Assembly (NCBI RefSeq): GCF_017591435.1
Contig: NC_059286.1
Span: 647,001 to 711,000, forward strand
Source of the DNA: Portunus trituberculatus
Taxonomy: Eukaryota; Arthropoda; Malacostraca; Decapoda; Portunidae
Reading direction: 5' to 3'
Length of the DNA: 64,000 bases
Of this stretch, positions 53,039-63,200 are shown piece after piece; within the stretch, counting starts at the first letter, position 1; every line of letters begins with the position of its first letter. The notes under the pieces were generated by a model. It searched no databases. It saw nothing but the letters and a program-made list of their open reading frames with translations, and was not told the origin of the DNA. The translations under genes were made by a program, and so were the position numbers.

Positions 53039-53660
53039 TATTTCTTAGCGGCGGGTTTTGTCAGGGGTTTGGAGAAAATTTTTTGATATGCAATAACTTT
53101 GATCTCAGAGGTCATAACATGTTGAAAACTACATCGTTGTACTCAGAATAACACAGATATATGCTTTAATAAGGAAAAAAAATCTTTTAGCATTTTTGAC
53201 AGGTGTGATTTTTCCCCGCTGTAACAGATGGAAAGTAAATCAGCTCCTTGTACTTTAAGGATTAAAGTCTCCCAAGACCGTAAGTGCATCATGACAGGGA
53301 CACTGGTCCAGTACAGAGTTGAGCTTGGCATAGAACGTCTCCTCTTCTTCAGTTTCACATACCTCGGTAGGAGTGTATACTGCAACAACAGACATGAAGC
53401 CTAGACTGTGCTTCAGCCTTAGTCGCATTATACGCTCATCAACCGGAGTAACCTTTACAATGGATGGCTGCAGTCTGCTGGAGACATCCATGGCTACCCT
53501 CTTGATATGGTGACCATTGCTCATGCCGGACCATAGTAAGTAAAATCCTTGCTACTGGTCTTGCTACTGCCAGGCCTTCTTGTTTCAGAGAGTCACACCA
53601 TATCCACCCTCAGTCTACTGAGCTCATCCGATAGATGAGGCCCCCCCAAATAGGAACTGC

Positions 53661-53989
53661 CTTGTCGTGGTGGGCCCCCGCTCTGCCCTTCCGAGGGGGA
53701 AAGGGCTACCCATGCTAGTAAGGTCACCAGTGAGGGGCCAGACCAAATGGTTCCTACGTAGGCTGCCAGTGGACCAGTGGAGCCACCTGCTGGAGGGATT
53801 GCCCCATAGGGGTCATCCTGTGTTGGATGGTTGGGTGTCCAGGCTGGGATGCTTTGGAAGAGGGGTCTCAGCTCTGTCGTGGGCAAACATTCACATCATG
53901 TGGGACCTTTTATTAAAACGACTGGTCCACAAGGGGATGAGGTACCCCGTCCATGGCAGCCAGTGCTCGCTCCCATTGTAGTCCCAGTA
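53661..53989. other. Unassigned, probably RTE 5' region on the minus strand
   Basis: GC-richer than its surroundings, with C-rich runs, upstream of the RTE endonuclease on the minus strand. The overlapping ORFs show no clear domain. Confidence 0.3.
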
Positions 53990-54776
53990 GGTGGTTTCCC
54001 TTGTCCCTGGAACTATTCTTTGGTGTTACTTGATGCTCATGGGGAAACACAAAAACTTATCAGGTTCTCGTGAGGTGGTTGACCTGACCTGCGAGACGTC
54101 ATCTTCAGGTCCGAGTAGGGAGGGGGATTCCCCTCCACAAGTGCCTCCTACAGCGGTCTCCTATTCTGGGAGTTCTTCTGAGGGATGCCTCTCTGCTGGG
54201 TTGGACTTCCTTTTGATGGTAAATGTTAATCCATCTTTTTCTTATCATGCCTTGCACTCCCTTCTTAAGGTGTATGGCGTGGTCCTTCGCATTCGACTTG
54301 TTTATGATAAGGACTTTCCATCTAATCGCTGTTATGTGACGTTTATGTCAGGTGATGAAGCCCGTTCGGCTTTAGAACATGTAGCATCTATGCCCCTTGC
54401 TGGCTCTGGCTTTAAGGTGAGGTGGTGAGGTAGCTGCGGTGGCGAGTGGACGTGTTGTGTGTGTGCTCCGTTTTTGGCTGTTGTTTTTATAGTTAGCGAG
54501 TGGTGTTTGTGCTTGGTGTCTGTGTGTGGTGCTTTTGAGTGTTAGTGAAGTGAAAGTGTGTACTGCAAGTGTTAGATTAGAGTGAAATAGTGGTTAGAAT
54601 CAGTGTTTGTGAGTTAAAAGTGTTTTGGTAGAGCGAGGAGACTAGGCTTGTAACCGTCAAGTTGACCTTGAAAGAGGATTAGTTGACCTCACTTAGGCCC
54701 CCACCACCACGGTTCCCCCACCCCGCCATCACCAAGTATTTTTATTTGTTTGTGAGTTAACAGATTGTAAATTAGT

Positions 54777-55906
54777 ATGGCGGTAGCTACTGAGGTATAC
54801 CAGAGTGTGATTGAGTGCGTGAAAGAGAGTGTTGAGATGGGATTGGGCGAGTTTGTTGTGTGTGAGATGTGTGGGCATGACAGGAAGGTCATTGACTTTT
54901 CTGAGTGTATGGTGTGTAGGCTCAAGAGCAAGAATTTAGTTCTTTCTCTTGAGCACCGATAATTGCGAGAGGAAATGAGAAAGTTAAGTGAGGGGAAAAG
55001 TGCGAACGAAGTTCTCATCTTTGAGTTGAAGGAGGAGGTTAAGAGGCTTGGGGAGGCAGTGGAAAAAATTAGGCAGGAGATCAGTGTTAGGCCGAAGGTT
55101 GGACCTTCTGAGGGCGACAGGGTGGCTTGGCCCTCTGTCGGGAAGAGCAGAGTGGGGAAGAGGGAGCAGGCGAGCCAGACTGGGAAAGATAGTAGTCAGG
55201 ATGGGCAGAGATGGCAGGTTGCGAGGGAAGGAAAGCGGAGGCAGTTAGGGAGGATAGGACTAAACCTGTTGAGTGTGAAAATAGGTTCGGTTTGTTGGAG
55301 GGGAGGGGAGAGTGAGAGTGGAGTGAATGAAGTGGTTGTGGTGAGTGAAAGGAGAGAGAAGGGGGTAGAGGAGAGGAGGAGGAGGGTTGTGCCTAGCACA
55401 CCTCAGGTGTGTGTGGTGGGTGACTCTCAGGTTAGGTATTTAGATAGCACTTTCTGTGGGAAAGACAGGGATAGGAGGACGAACGTGTGTATGCCTGGTG
55501 CAGGTGTGAAGGCAGTGAGTGAGGAGGTGCAGAAGAGGGTTGGGGGGATGGAGAGGGAGGGTGTAGTAGTTTTGCACGTAGGTGGGAACGATGTCAGAGC
55601 AGGTGGGTCGGAGGAGTTAGTGGCAAGATTTCGGAAATGTTAGGCAAGATAAGGGAGAGTGGTAGGAGGTGTGTAGTGTCAGGAATCTTGCCTCGTGTGT
55701 ATGTTAGCAGGGAATGGTTGTCTAGGGCCATTGGTGTGAATGATCGGGTAAAAGGGATGTGTAAGGATGTGGGTGTCAGCTTTGTGGATGTATGGGATAG
55801 GTTCTATGGGCGAAGGGATTTGTATGCTAGGGATGGTGTGCATCTGAGTAGGAAGGGTGTGGATGTGCTGAGTGGATGTCTGGAGGGGAGTTGGGATGGA
55901 GTGTAG
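54777..55906 (+). pseudogene. CR1 ORF1: zinc-finger, coiled coil and SGNH esterase (copy D)
   Basis: Start MAVATEVYQSVIECVKESVE. A Cys motif follows (VCEMCGHDRK...SECMVC, two C.2C pairs), like the PHD/zinc-finger N-termini described for CR1 ORF1. An in-frame TAA lies at 54960. A coiled coil follows (LREEMRKLSEGKSANEVLIF), then a basic linker, then the esterase: CVVGDSQVRYLDSTF (block I Ser), VVVLHVGGNDVRAGG (block III) and, after a one-base deletion near 55634, VSFVDVWDRFYG and YARDGVHLSRKG (block V D..H). It ends at 55906. All three catalytic-type blocks are intact. The frameshift is a G run one base shorter than in copy C. Confidence 0.85.
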
Positions 55907-56763
55907 GGGTGAGGTAGCAAATGCATTCCAGAAGAAAGATGTTAGACATAAATTAGATAGGATAAACAGAGATAGTGAAAAGATTAGGAAAGATTTCCAG
56001 GTGCAAATAGGAGAGAATAAGATTAGGATTCCAAATAAGGAGACAGCATCTAGGAAGGTAGCAGGACTTAAATGTTTTTATGTAAATGCCAGGAGTCTTA
56101 GGAACAAGAAGGACGAGTTATCTAGTTATATAGTTGAGGAGGACTTAGATGTTGTATGTGTCACAGAGGCATGGGTAAATGAGGAAAAGTTTAGGAAAAT
56201 AGGAAAGAATATGAAGTAGATGGATACATTATGTATTTACACCAGAGAATTGGTAGGATAGGTGGAGGAGTAGTTATTTATGTAAAAAATCCTTCATTTC
56301 CAGTCAGGTTAATGGTATTAAGGTAGATAACAGAGTAGAGTCCTTATGGCTGGATGTTAGAGTAAACAAAAGTAAGGTTATTAGAGTAGGAGCTTTTATA
56401 GACCACCTAACCAGTCAGCAGATGTAGACAACCTTATGGTAGATGAGATAAATAGGGGGTGTACTAGTCAGACAATTATCTTAGGGGATTTTAATCTTAA
56501 GTCAGTAAACTGGGAGAGGATGGTAGGAGATGCTAGTGAAAATAAGTTTATGGAAAGTTTTCAGGATAACTATTTAGTGCAGATGGTAGATAAACCTACT
56601 AGGGGGAGGAAGGTTTTAGACATAGTACTAACAAATATTGAGCATTGTTTAAAGGAAGTTGAGGTAGGAGAGACTTTAGCAAACAGTGACCATCATATTT
56701 ATCATTAATTCCAGTAGGGATAACATAGTGAATAAGACTAGAGTCCCAAACTATCAGAAAGGC

Positions 56764-56837
56764 AATTTTACGTCAGCTGTCGTCTCTGCTGACATGGGGC
56801 GCTCACATGAGATATGCGGGAGCCCAACCAAACACCA
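56764..56837. repeat. Left inverted terminal repeat of the DIRS-like element
   Basis: Starts AATTTTACGTCAGCTGTCGT and runs to GAGCCCAACCAAACACCA. It matches the reverse complement of 60941-61012 with few differences (GTCGTCTCTGCTGACA, CACATGAGATATGCGGG). Confidence 0.9.
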
Positions 56838-57062
56838 GTTGCGCATGCTTGACCACACCGGACGGACGTGCTGTGGACCCGCTGGTCCATTTGGTGCTTT
56901 TTCTTTCAGCAGGCCACGTTACTTGTTACGCAGGTACAGTGCCTACTATCCGTTACCTGTTTAAGGGCGGTTAGTGCCTTACAAGATGGCTTTTTGTTGG
57001 CGGGGGGCTATATACAAGCTTACGGCTTTGTTTTGATCTCCCTTTGACGACCAGGTTGTGTG

Positions 57063-58140
57063 ATGGACTCTCCCGGCTCCAGTGATGATGGGGCTGGTAC
57101 CCCTGTTGGACCCTCCCTGGCCAATTGGGCACCCAGTGCCCATGATTTGGACCACAGTGGCAGGGGCAGTGACTCTTCCAGGAGTCGTCATGCCGGGGAT
57201 CGGGCGAGGAAGCGCCAGTCACGTTCGGTTCACGGTTCCGACGTGTTTGCCTCTGCCCCCTGCCCGCTTCAACTCTACCTTCGGACCCCCCACCCGGGCA
57301 GTGGAATGCTGTTTTAGATGCCCTGGCTGAGATGAGGTCTGAAATTGACCATCTCAAGAGGGACCATGGGAGCCTTTCCCCGGTTTCACCTAATCCTGTG
57401 AATGCGGGGCCCTCCTCCACTGTCTGCACCACCAGGATTAATGAGGGTGCTGGGCCTTCTCATGGGCAGGCTTACTCGCCATCCCCTCCTTCCTTCTCGG
57501 GATTCCCTACAGACAGCAGTGATGATGATTCTGTTGGTGAGTCCTCCACTACTGTGAGTCCCCTTCTTCAGGGCGTTCAAGTATTTGGGCCGACGGACGT
57601 GTTTTCGGCCGAAGTGGACGGTAAGGTGGCTGATATGATAAATTTTATGTTTGATAAGGGCATTCGAGAGGACGACTATAAAGCCTTATGTGAGGATGAC
57701 TGTGTTTTGAGACCTGCTAACTGCCCTGCCCTCTCTGCAGTGGACTGCAACCCTCAAGTGTTGGAGGCACTGAGGCCGGAGGCCAGGAGAGTGGATTTTC
57801 GGCTGAGGGAGGTAAACAAAGACATTTTGAGGGCTGCTTCTATAATTAACAAATCTTTAGTAAAATTAGACAAAGTGGCCCGTGATGAGCAGCACTATGT
57901 GGTGGCGCAGGAAACAAACCTGATAAATGGTGCACTGGCCTTGTTAGGTCATGCCAATGTTAGGAACAACCTCAATAAGAGGTTTGTGATGAAGCGTGAA
58001 TTGAATCACAAGTTTTCTCACCTCTGCACAGAAAAAGTTCCCATGTCCAGATTCTTGTTTGGTGATGATATCTCCAAAAGTGTAAAACAGATTGAAGAAT
58101 CGGCAAAGTTACGGTCCACCATCACAGCCAAGAGGCAGGT
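57063..58140 (+). pseudogene. DIRS gag-like ORF
   Basis: The start is MDSPGSSDDGAGTPVGPS at 57063, Ser/Pro/Asp-rich. A frame change near 57240 leads to QWNAVLDALAEMRSEIDHLK (coiled coil), SVGESSTTVSPLLQGVQVF, VLEALRPEARRVDFRLREV, ILRAASIINKSLVKLDKVAR and ELNHKFSHLCTEKVPMSRFL, FGDDISKSVKQIEESAKL. Gag-like proteins of DIRS elements package the RNA; no zinc knuckle is seen. The text runs straight into RT thumb sequence at about 58140-58150, at the deletion junction, so the gag end is probably missing too. Confidence 0.7.
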
Positions 58141-59245
58141 TTTTCCGTGGCATCTTCCTGGCAGAACTCCTACTAAGTCTATTGAATACTTAGGCAACAT
58201 TATCAACACTGACACTATGAAAATTTCTTTGCCAGAAAGAAGAGTTTCTAAAATTTGTCTTGCTTGTGAGGATCTTATGCACAAGTCGGTTGCCCAGATT
58301 AGACAGGTTGCAAGGGTGATAGGTATTTTTGTCGCTACCACCTCTGCGGTCGTTCTGGGAAAACTGCATTATAGAGTTCCTGAAAGGGCTAAGATTCATG
58401 CTTTACATCACTCTCATGAGAATTTTGATGCTATGATGCCTATTTCTGAAGAGATGAAACAAGAATTACTCTGGTGGTGCAAAAATGCAGCAGTACAGGA
58501 TAGGGTTATTTTCAGGCCGGCTGCAGAACTTGAATTGTTCACAGATGCTTCCAATATTGGTTGGGGTGGCAGCCTTGACCAGGTTTCTACAGGTGGTAGT
58601 TGGTCTTTGGGAGGAAACTTCATTACACATCAATGCTCTTGAACTTAAAGCAATTTTATTTACTCTGCAGGCATTTCGGCAGGAAGTTAAGGGAAAACAT
58701 ATTAAAATTTTTTGTGACAATTCTACAGCTGTTACTTATGTGAATGAAATGGGAGGTACCAAATCTCTGCCCTGCAATGATCTTTCTATACTCATTTGGG
58801 ACTGGTGTGTTGATAATGAAGTATGGATCACATGTTCACACATCCCGGGGAAAGCTAACTATGAGGCAGATGAGGCTTCTCGCACTTTCAATTCTTGGCA
58901 TGAGTGCAAATTGGATGTCAATGTTTTTAGTTCTCTCTGTTCCACTTTTGGTACCCCCTCTATTGACATGTTTGCATCTAGGCTTAACAAACAGATACCT
59001 ATTTTTTGCTCATGGAAACCTGACCCTGAGGCAACTTATTTTGATGCTTTCTCTCTTAACTGGACAAATTTTACTCTTCCTTATCTTTTTCCTCCCTTTT
59101 CCTTGATCTCTAGGTGTTTGCAGAAGAGGGAGGCAGAGCAGGTCAAGGGGTGGATAGTGGTCCCACTCTGGAGAACACAGCCTTGGATGGGCAGGCTGCT
59201 CCATATGCTGATAGATCACCCCAGACTGCTCAGGAAATCAAAGAA
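58141..59245 (+). pseudogene. DIRS RT thumb and RNase H, RT palm deleted
   Basis: After the junction (FPWH / LPGRTP) the text reads TKSIEYLGNIINTDTMKISL and VAQIRQVARVIGIFVATTSA, the RT thumb region, then RNase H: LELFTDASNIGWGGSL (D), a one-base shift near 58607, LHINALELKAILFTLQAF (E), KIFCDNSTAVTYVNEMGG (D) and SHIPGKANYEADEASR (H.D). A DIRS-typical tail follows: IDMFASRLNKQIPIFCSW and GWIVVPLWRTQPWMGRLLHM. RNase H degrades the RNA template. The fingers and palm with the catalytic aspartates are absent. The frame stays open into the recombinase because of a later frameshift. Confidence 0.8.
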
Positions 59246-60275
59246 CATTTTGATGCATCCCTGCTCAGCAGAAACACACCCTATCTTGACACACACTCGG
59301 TTGATGGCGTGCCTTCTTTCCAGGACTCCCTCAGAGTGCGAGGCATACAGAAGGAAGGTGCGGACATCATCATGTCGTCTTGGAAGCCAGGTACAGGAAA
59401 ACAGAACCAGTCACATCTCAAGCGATGGGCAAGCTTTTAATCCAAATGTGAATGACATCATAAACTTTTTAACGGTGTCTTTCAACAGGGGTGTAGGTTA
59501 TAGCTCCATTAACACCTCGAGGGGTGCCCTTTCTGCCTTGGGTATTATGGTAGATGGTGTATCTGTGGGCAGCCATCCCCTCGTCATTAGATTTCTAAAA
59601 GGTGTTTTTAACCTGCAACTCCCTAAACCACGGTACACAAAGACATGGGATGTCCAGCCTGTTGTAAATTTTTTGAGATCCTTATACCCATTGAACACAC
59701 TTAGTTTAAAAGAAATTACGCTTAAACTGGTTATGCTGATGGCACTCACGCAGGCTGCACGCATCCAAACGTTGCACTTATTCATGCTTCCAGGCATCAA
59801 CATTGAAGACTGTTCCATTACAATTCCGTTAGGGGACAACATTAAACAATGTAGGCAAAATTTTAACACTCAGTTTGTCACCTTTGTTGCTTTTGACGAG
59901 GATGCAAGACTTTGTGTTTGTAAGACTCTGAGAGAGTACATTACCAGGACTAATAATCTTAGATGTTTTCCAAATGCAGAAAATAGGCTTCTCATTAGTT
60001 TTGTCAAACCTTATAAGCTGGTGTCTAAAGATACCATTTCCAGATGGGTTAAGATTGTTCTTCATTTGGCTGGGATTGATACTAATGTGTTTACTGCAGG
60101 AAGTGTCAGATCGGCAGTGGCTTCAAAGGCCAAGGCTCTAGCTGTCCCCATTGCTACTATCATGGCGAAAGCGGGATGGTCTCGGGAATCAACCTTTGCT
60201 AGATTTTATGACAAGGGTATTGTAGGCATTTCCGATCCTTTTCAGGATGCAGTTTTGCACGTACGAGTAGATTAA
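59246..60275 (+). pseudogene. DIRS tyrosine recombinase
   Basis: The core-binding part is in a different frame from RNase H: SFQDSLRVRGIQKEG, IIMSSWKPGTGKQNQSHLKR (to 59440). A one-base shift near 59436 returns to the main frame: NVNDIINFLTVSFNRGVGYS, INTSRGALSALGIMVDG and the catalytic domain. The Arg lies in LTQAARIQTLHLF, then TAGSVRSAVASKAKA (second Arg; the usual His is Gly), AGWSRESTFARFYDKGI (Trp and the Tyr nucleophile). It ends at 60275. The enzyme would recombine the circular cDNA into the chromosome. The Gly may be inactivating or a subfamily trait. Confidence 0.85.
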
Positions 60276-60694
60276 TAATATTGGTTATGGTTAAAGTTTT
60301 GGGTTTTCAAATTTTCAAATTTGTTAGTTATCAAATGAATTTGTATTATTGGTGAGTTTGGCTAGATAAAGATACCGTTAAAGAGGATATTACATGCAAT
60401 TGTACCATTGAATTCTTTTTGTTTGAACTCTTTGAGTCATCATGTGTATATTCTTCGTTTTTCATTTGGTTAAATGAAATTGTAGTGTTGTTCTTTTGTT
60501 TTGGATAGATGACTATGCTGTACTTAAGCTGGGTTCATTTTGGGGTTATGGCTGTAAAATTTACCCATCTCAAATGTTCTGTGGCCTTCACAATTATTAA
60601 ATTTGCTATCAAGTCTCTTAAATGGCACTCCTTATTTTCCATTTTTGGCATCATAGTTTGCAATTTACTACGAAACCCACATGGGTTTAAAACA
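60276..60694. other. DIRS 3' non-coding region
   Basis: AT-rich sequence between the recombinase stop and the internal complementary region. No gene seen. Confidence 0.6.
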
Positions 60695-60831
60695 TCATGT
60701 GAGCGCCCCATGTCAGCAGAGACGACGGCTGACGTAAAATTTAAAAAGTATACGAGACTTACCGTAGGTCAGTTGAAGTATGCTTGTAATTTTACGAAAG
60801 TCGTCTCTGCTGACAGGGGAGCGTTCACATG
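60695..60831. repeat. DIRS internal complementary region
   Basis: The first half (60695-60741) is the reverse complement of the element's left end (one difference in about 46 bp by eye). The second half (60738-60831) is the reverse complement of its right end (three differences in about 94 bp). The halves overlap at AATT (60738-60741), so it reads as the joined ends of a circle. This is the diagnostic DIRS feature used to rebuild full ends during reverse transcription. Confidence 0.9.
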
Positions 60832-60940
60832 CCCTCCTCTCCCCACCCTAGTTTTCAAGGGATTTATGTTCTGGGGATTTATGCCATAATTTCTTCACTC
60901 AATTTTATATTTTCATGTGGTGTTCGTAGTCTTTAAAGCC

Positions 60941-61062
60941 TGGTATTTGGTTGGGCTCCCGCATATCTCATGTGAACGCTTCCCTGTCAGCAGAGACGAC
61001 CTTCGTAAAATTACAAGCATACTTCAACTGACCTATGGTAAGTCTCGTATACTTTTTAAATT
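60941..61062. repeat. Right inverted terminal repeat of the DIRS-like element, with extension
   Basis: The shared part (to about 61012) pairs with the left repeat. About 50 bp more (CAAGCATACTTCAACTGACC through CTTTTTAAATT) extends beyond it and is matched only in the internal complementary region, as in DIRS1. Confidence 0.85.
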
Positions 61063-63180
61063 ATGGTAGGTTACGTCAGTTATTAGGAGAGGTAAACTGG
61101 GAAGATAGTTTTGGAAATAAAACTGCACAGGAGATGTGGGATATTTTTAAGGTTGTAGTAAAGGGTATAGTGATGCAGTGTATCCCTTACAAAGATATAA
61201 GGCAGAGAAACAGGAAGCCATTATGGTGGACTCACGAGATAGGTAGATAGATCAGAGAGAAGAAGAGGGCATATAGAGAGTTGCAGAAAAGTGGGGAAGA
61301 TGTACATTTGATTAGGTACAGACAGGTCAGGGATGATTTGAGTAAGGTTATAAAAAAAAGTAAAAGGCAGGCAGAGATAAAACTAGCTAGAGCTGGGAGT
61401 AAAGATCCCAAAAAATTATATAGTTATTACAAGGTCAGTGATAAAAGAAATAAGGATAGGATTGGACCACTCAGAAAAGATGGTGTAGTAGTGGATCAAA
61501 ATGAAGACATAGTAGAATTATTGAATGAACAATTTTCTTCAGTATTTACTAGGGAAAGAATAGGAAATCCTGTTACAAACAGTGCAACGAGTAGTTTAAG
61601 AGCTTTAGAAAATATTGATATAAAACTGGGAATTATTAGGAAATTTAATCTTGAACTAGACGATAGGAAAGTTATTGGTCCTGATGAGCTACATGCCAGA
61701 CTACTTAGGGAGGGTGTAGACAGTATTTCTGAAGCACTAAAGCTAATCTTTGAAAGATCACTTAGGTTTACTGAGATACCTCAGGACTGGAAGTTAGCTA
61801 ATGTTACTCCAATATTTAAAAAAGGTAGGAAGGATGATGCAAATAATTATAGACCGATCAGTTTAACTAGTATAGTATGTAAGATACTACAGAAAATCAT
61901 TAAGGGTAGTATTTGGGAGCATTTAAATGAGAATAGATTAATTAGAGATACCCAACATGGCTTTAGATCAGGAGGTCCTGTCTTACAAATTTGCTCGATA
62001 TCTTAGAATATATTACCAAGGAGTTAGATGATGGAAATAGCATAGATGTTATATATCTAGATTTTAGCAAGGCGTTTAATAAGGTACCGCATAGGAGGCT
62101 AGTGTACAAATTGAGACTACATGGGATAGGGGGTAGGTTAGTTGATTGGATTAGTGAATGGCTTTCTGATAGGAAACAGAGAATAGTATTAAATGGGACA
62201 ATGTCTGAGTGGAAGGAAGTGGTTAGTGAGGTACCCCAAGGATCAGTGCTAGGACCTCTTCTTTTCTTGGTGTACATTAACGATTTAGATATAGGAATTA
62301 GTAGCAAAGTATCAAAGTTTGCAGATGATACTAAGATAGCATGTGCAGTACAGGGTGAAAAGGACAATTACAGAATACAACGAGACCTGGACAGGCTGAT
62401 AGCATGGGCAGACAGGTGGCAGATGGAGTTTAATTATAAAAAGTGTCAGGTTATGCATTTAGGTAAAGACAACACAAACTTTAGCTATGAGATGGAGGGA
62501 TGTTGGCTAGAGGCAGTAGAGGAGGAAAGGATTTAGGAGTAGTGATAGACAGGACTATGAAATTTTCAAAGCAATGTTTAGAAGCAAGAAATAGGGCAAA
62601 TAGGATCCTGGGTTTTATAAATAGAAATGTTAGTTATAAAAGTAAGGAAGTGGTGCATAGCTTATATAATTCCTATGTTAGGCCCCATTTAGAGTATTGC
62701 ATACAGGCCTGGTCACCCCATTATAGGCAGGATATCAACATGTTAGAAGCAGTTCAGAGAAGAGCAACTAGGATGATACCAGCATTAAAGCGCCTGGAGT
62801 ATAGAGATAGATTAAAGGAATTAAACATGTTTTCATTTGAGAGGAGATGTATAAGAGGGATATGATAGAGTTATTTAAAATGTTCTCAGATACAAACTAC
62901 ATAGATGTGAGATCTTTCTTTACCTTAGAGGAGGAAGTAGGACTAGAAATCATGGCAGGAAGATTAGAAAGCAAGGCTGCAGGTTAGATATAAGAAAATA
63001 TTTCTTTAGTCATAGGGTGGTAGACTTCTGGAATGCATTGCCAGAGAGGGTTGTAAATAGCACTAGTTTGACAATGTTTAAAAACAGATTAGATAAGCAC
63101 TTAAATTTATTAGATTTATAATTATGTATAGCACTGCATGATAGTTTTTATAAGAAATTTACTATAGTTAAACAAGACAT

Positions 63181-63200
63181 GATCCCCATGTATGGGGATC
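63181..63200 (+). repeat. Conserved 3' UTR hairpin of the CR1 element
   Basis: GATCCCCATGTATGGGGATC has 9-bp perfect arms around GT. The inverted copy A keeps it (1894-1913); copy B has it damaged (3320-3339). A second stem, GTCGC/GCGAC, follows at 63313-63330. Confidence 0.75.

Larger units (their letters stand above)
50455..53261 (+). mobile_element. piggyBac-like element, non-autonomous, TTAA target
   Basis: TTAA flanks both sides (50451-50454, 53262-53265). The left end is CCCTTAATATACGGTGATCG with a subterminal GATCGT/ACGATC palindrome; the right end is ...TTGTACTTTAAGGA. Removing it restores GDFN-AVTG in the RTE frame, so the boundaries are supported by coding text. About 540 bp of left-end and 220 bp of right-end sequence belong to it; the rest is a nested Tigger-like element. 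A short acidic ORF start lies at 50733. No transposase core is present. Confidence 0.8.
49835..53660 (-). pseudogene. RTE-type endonuclease fragment, split by a piggyBac-like element
   Basis: Reading downward from 53630: DELSRLRVDMV, LSETRRPGS, MSNGHHIKRVAMDVSSRLQP, RIMRLRLKHSLGFMSVVAVY, TEEEETFYAKLNSVLDQC and TVLGDFN at 53270. The ORF is cut inside the GDFN motif by the insertion 50455-53261 and resumes at 50450 with AVTGTERAAYELCVDSHGSG, NFARSRSLRIAGSWYQRP-type text, VAKENDHILVSTRWRVLQN, FFVTDHRLVVATLKLHVKSR (the DH end of the nuclease) and the linker to the RT. It stops near 49835, before the RT. The APE nuclease nicks target DNA. The reading frame is largely open, unusual for this window. 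Confidence 0.8.
56764..61062 (+). mobile_element. DIRS-like tyrosine-recombinase retrotransposon
   Basis: Inverted terminal repeats (56764-56837 and 60941-61062), an internal complementary region (60695-60831) and gag, RT/RNase H and tyrosine-recombinase coding regions identify a DIRS element. There is no LTR, integrase or target duplication. The flanks share only AATT with the element ends, and CR1 copy C gives the empty site (GGCAATTATGGTAGG). DIRS elements integrate a circular copy by recombination, so no target duplication is expected. The element is 4.3 kb. The RT palm is deleted, so it is probably non-autonomous. Confidence 0.9.
55914..63120 (+). pseudogene. CR1 ORF2: endonuclease and RT, split by the DIRS-like element (copy D)
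   Basis: Part 1 (to 56763): LKCFYVNARSLRNKKDEL, VVCVTEAWVNEEKF, IILGDFNLKSVNWERM (intact GDFN, damaged in copy C) and LANSDHHI. It breaks after YQKGN. Part 2 (from 61063) resumes YGRLRQLLGEVNWEDSFGN, then DANNYRPISLTSIVCKI, VIYLDFSKAFNKVPHRR (an Asp after K-A-F is N here), VPQGSVLGPLLF and FADDTKIACAV (about 62318), ending LDKHLNLLDL at 63120. Frameshifts at 56190, 56325, 56395, 56690, 61970, 62520, 62858 and 62934 are mostly single-base. The enzyme would nick and reverse-transcribe at the target. Confidence 0.9.

Noticed and set aside
56967..57432. 153-residue minus-strand ORF within the DIRS element
   Set aside because: Antisense shadow of the gag-like region, with low-complexity composition and no domain.
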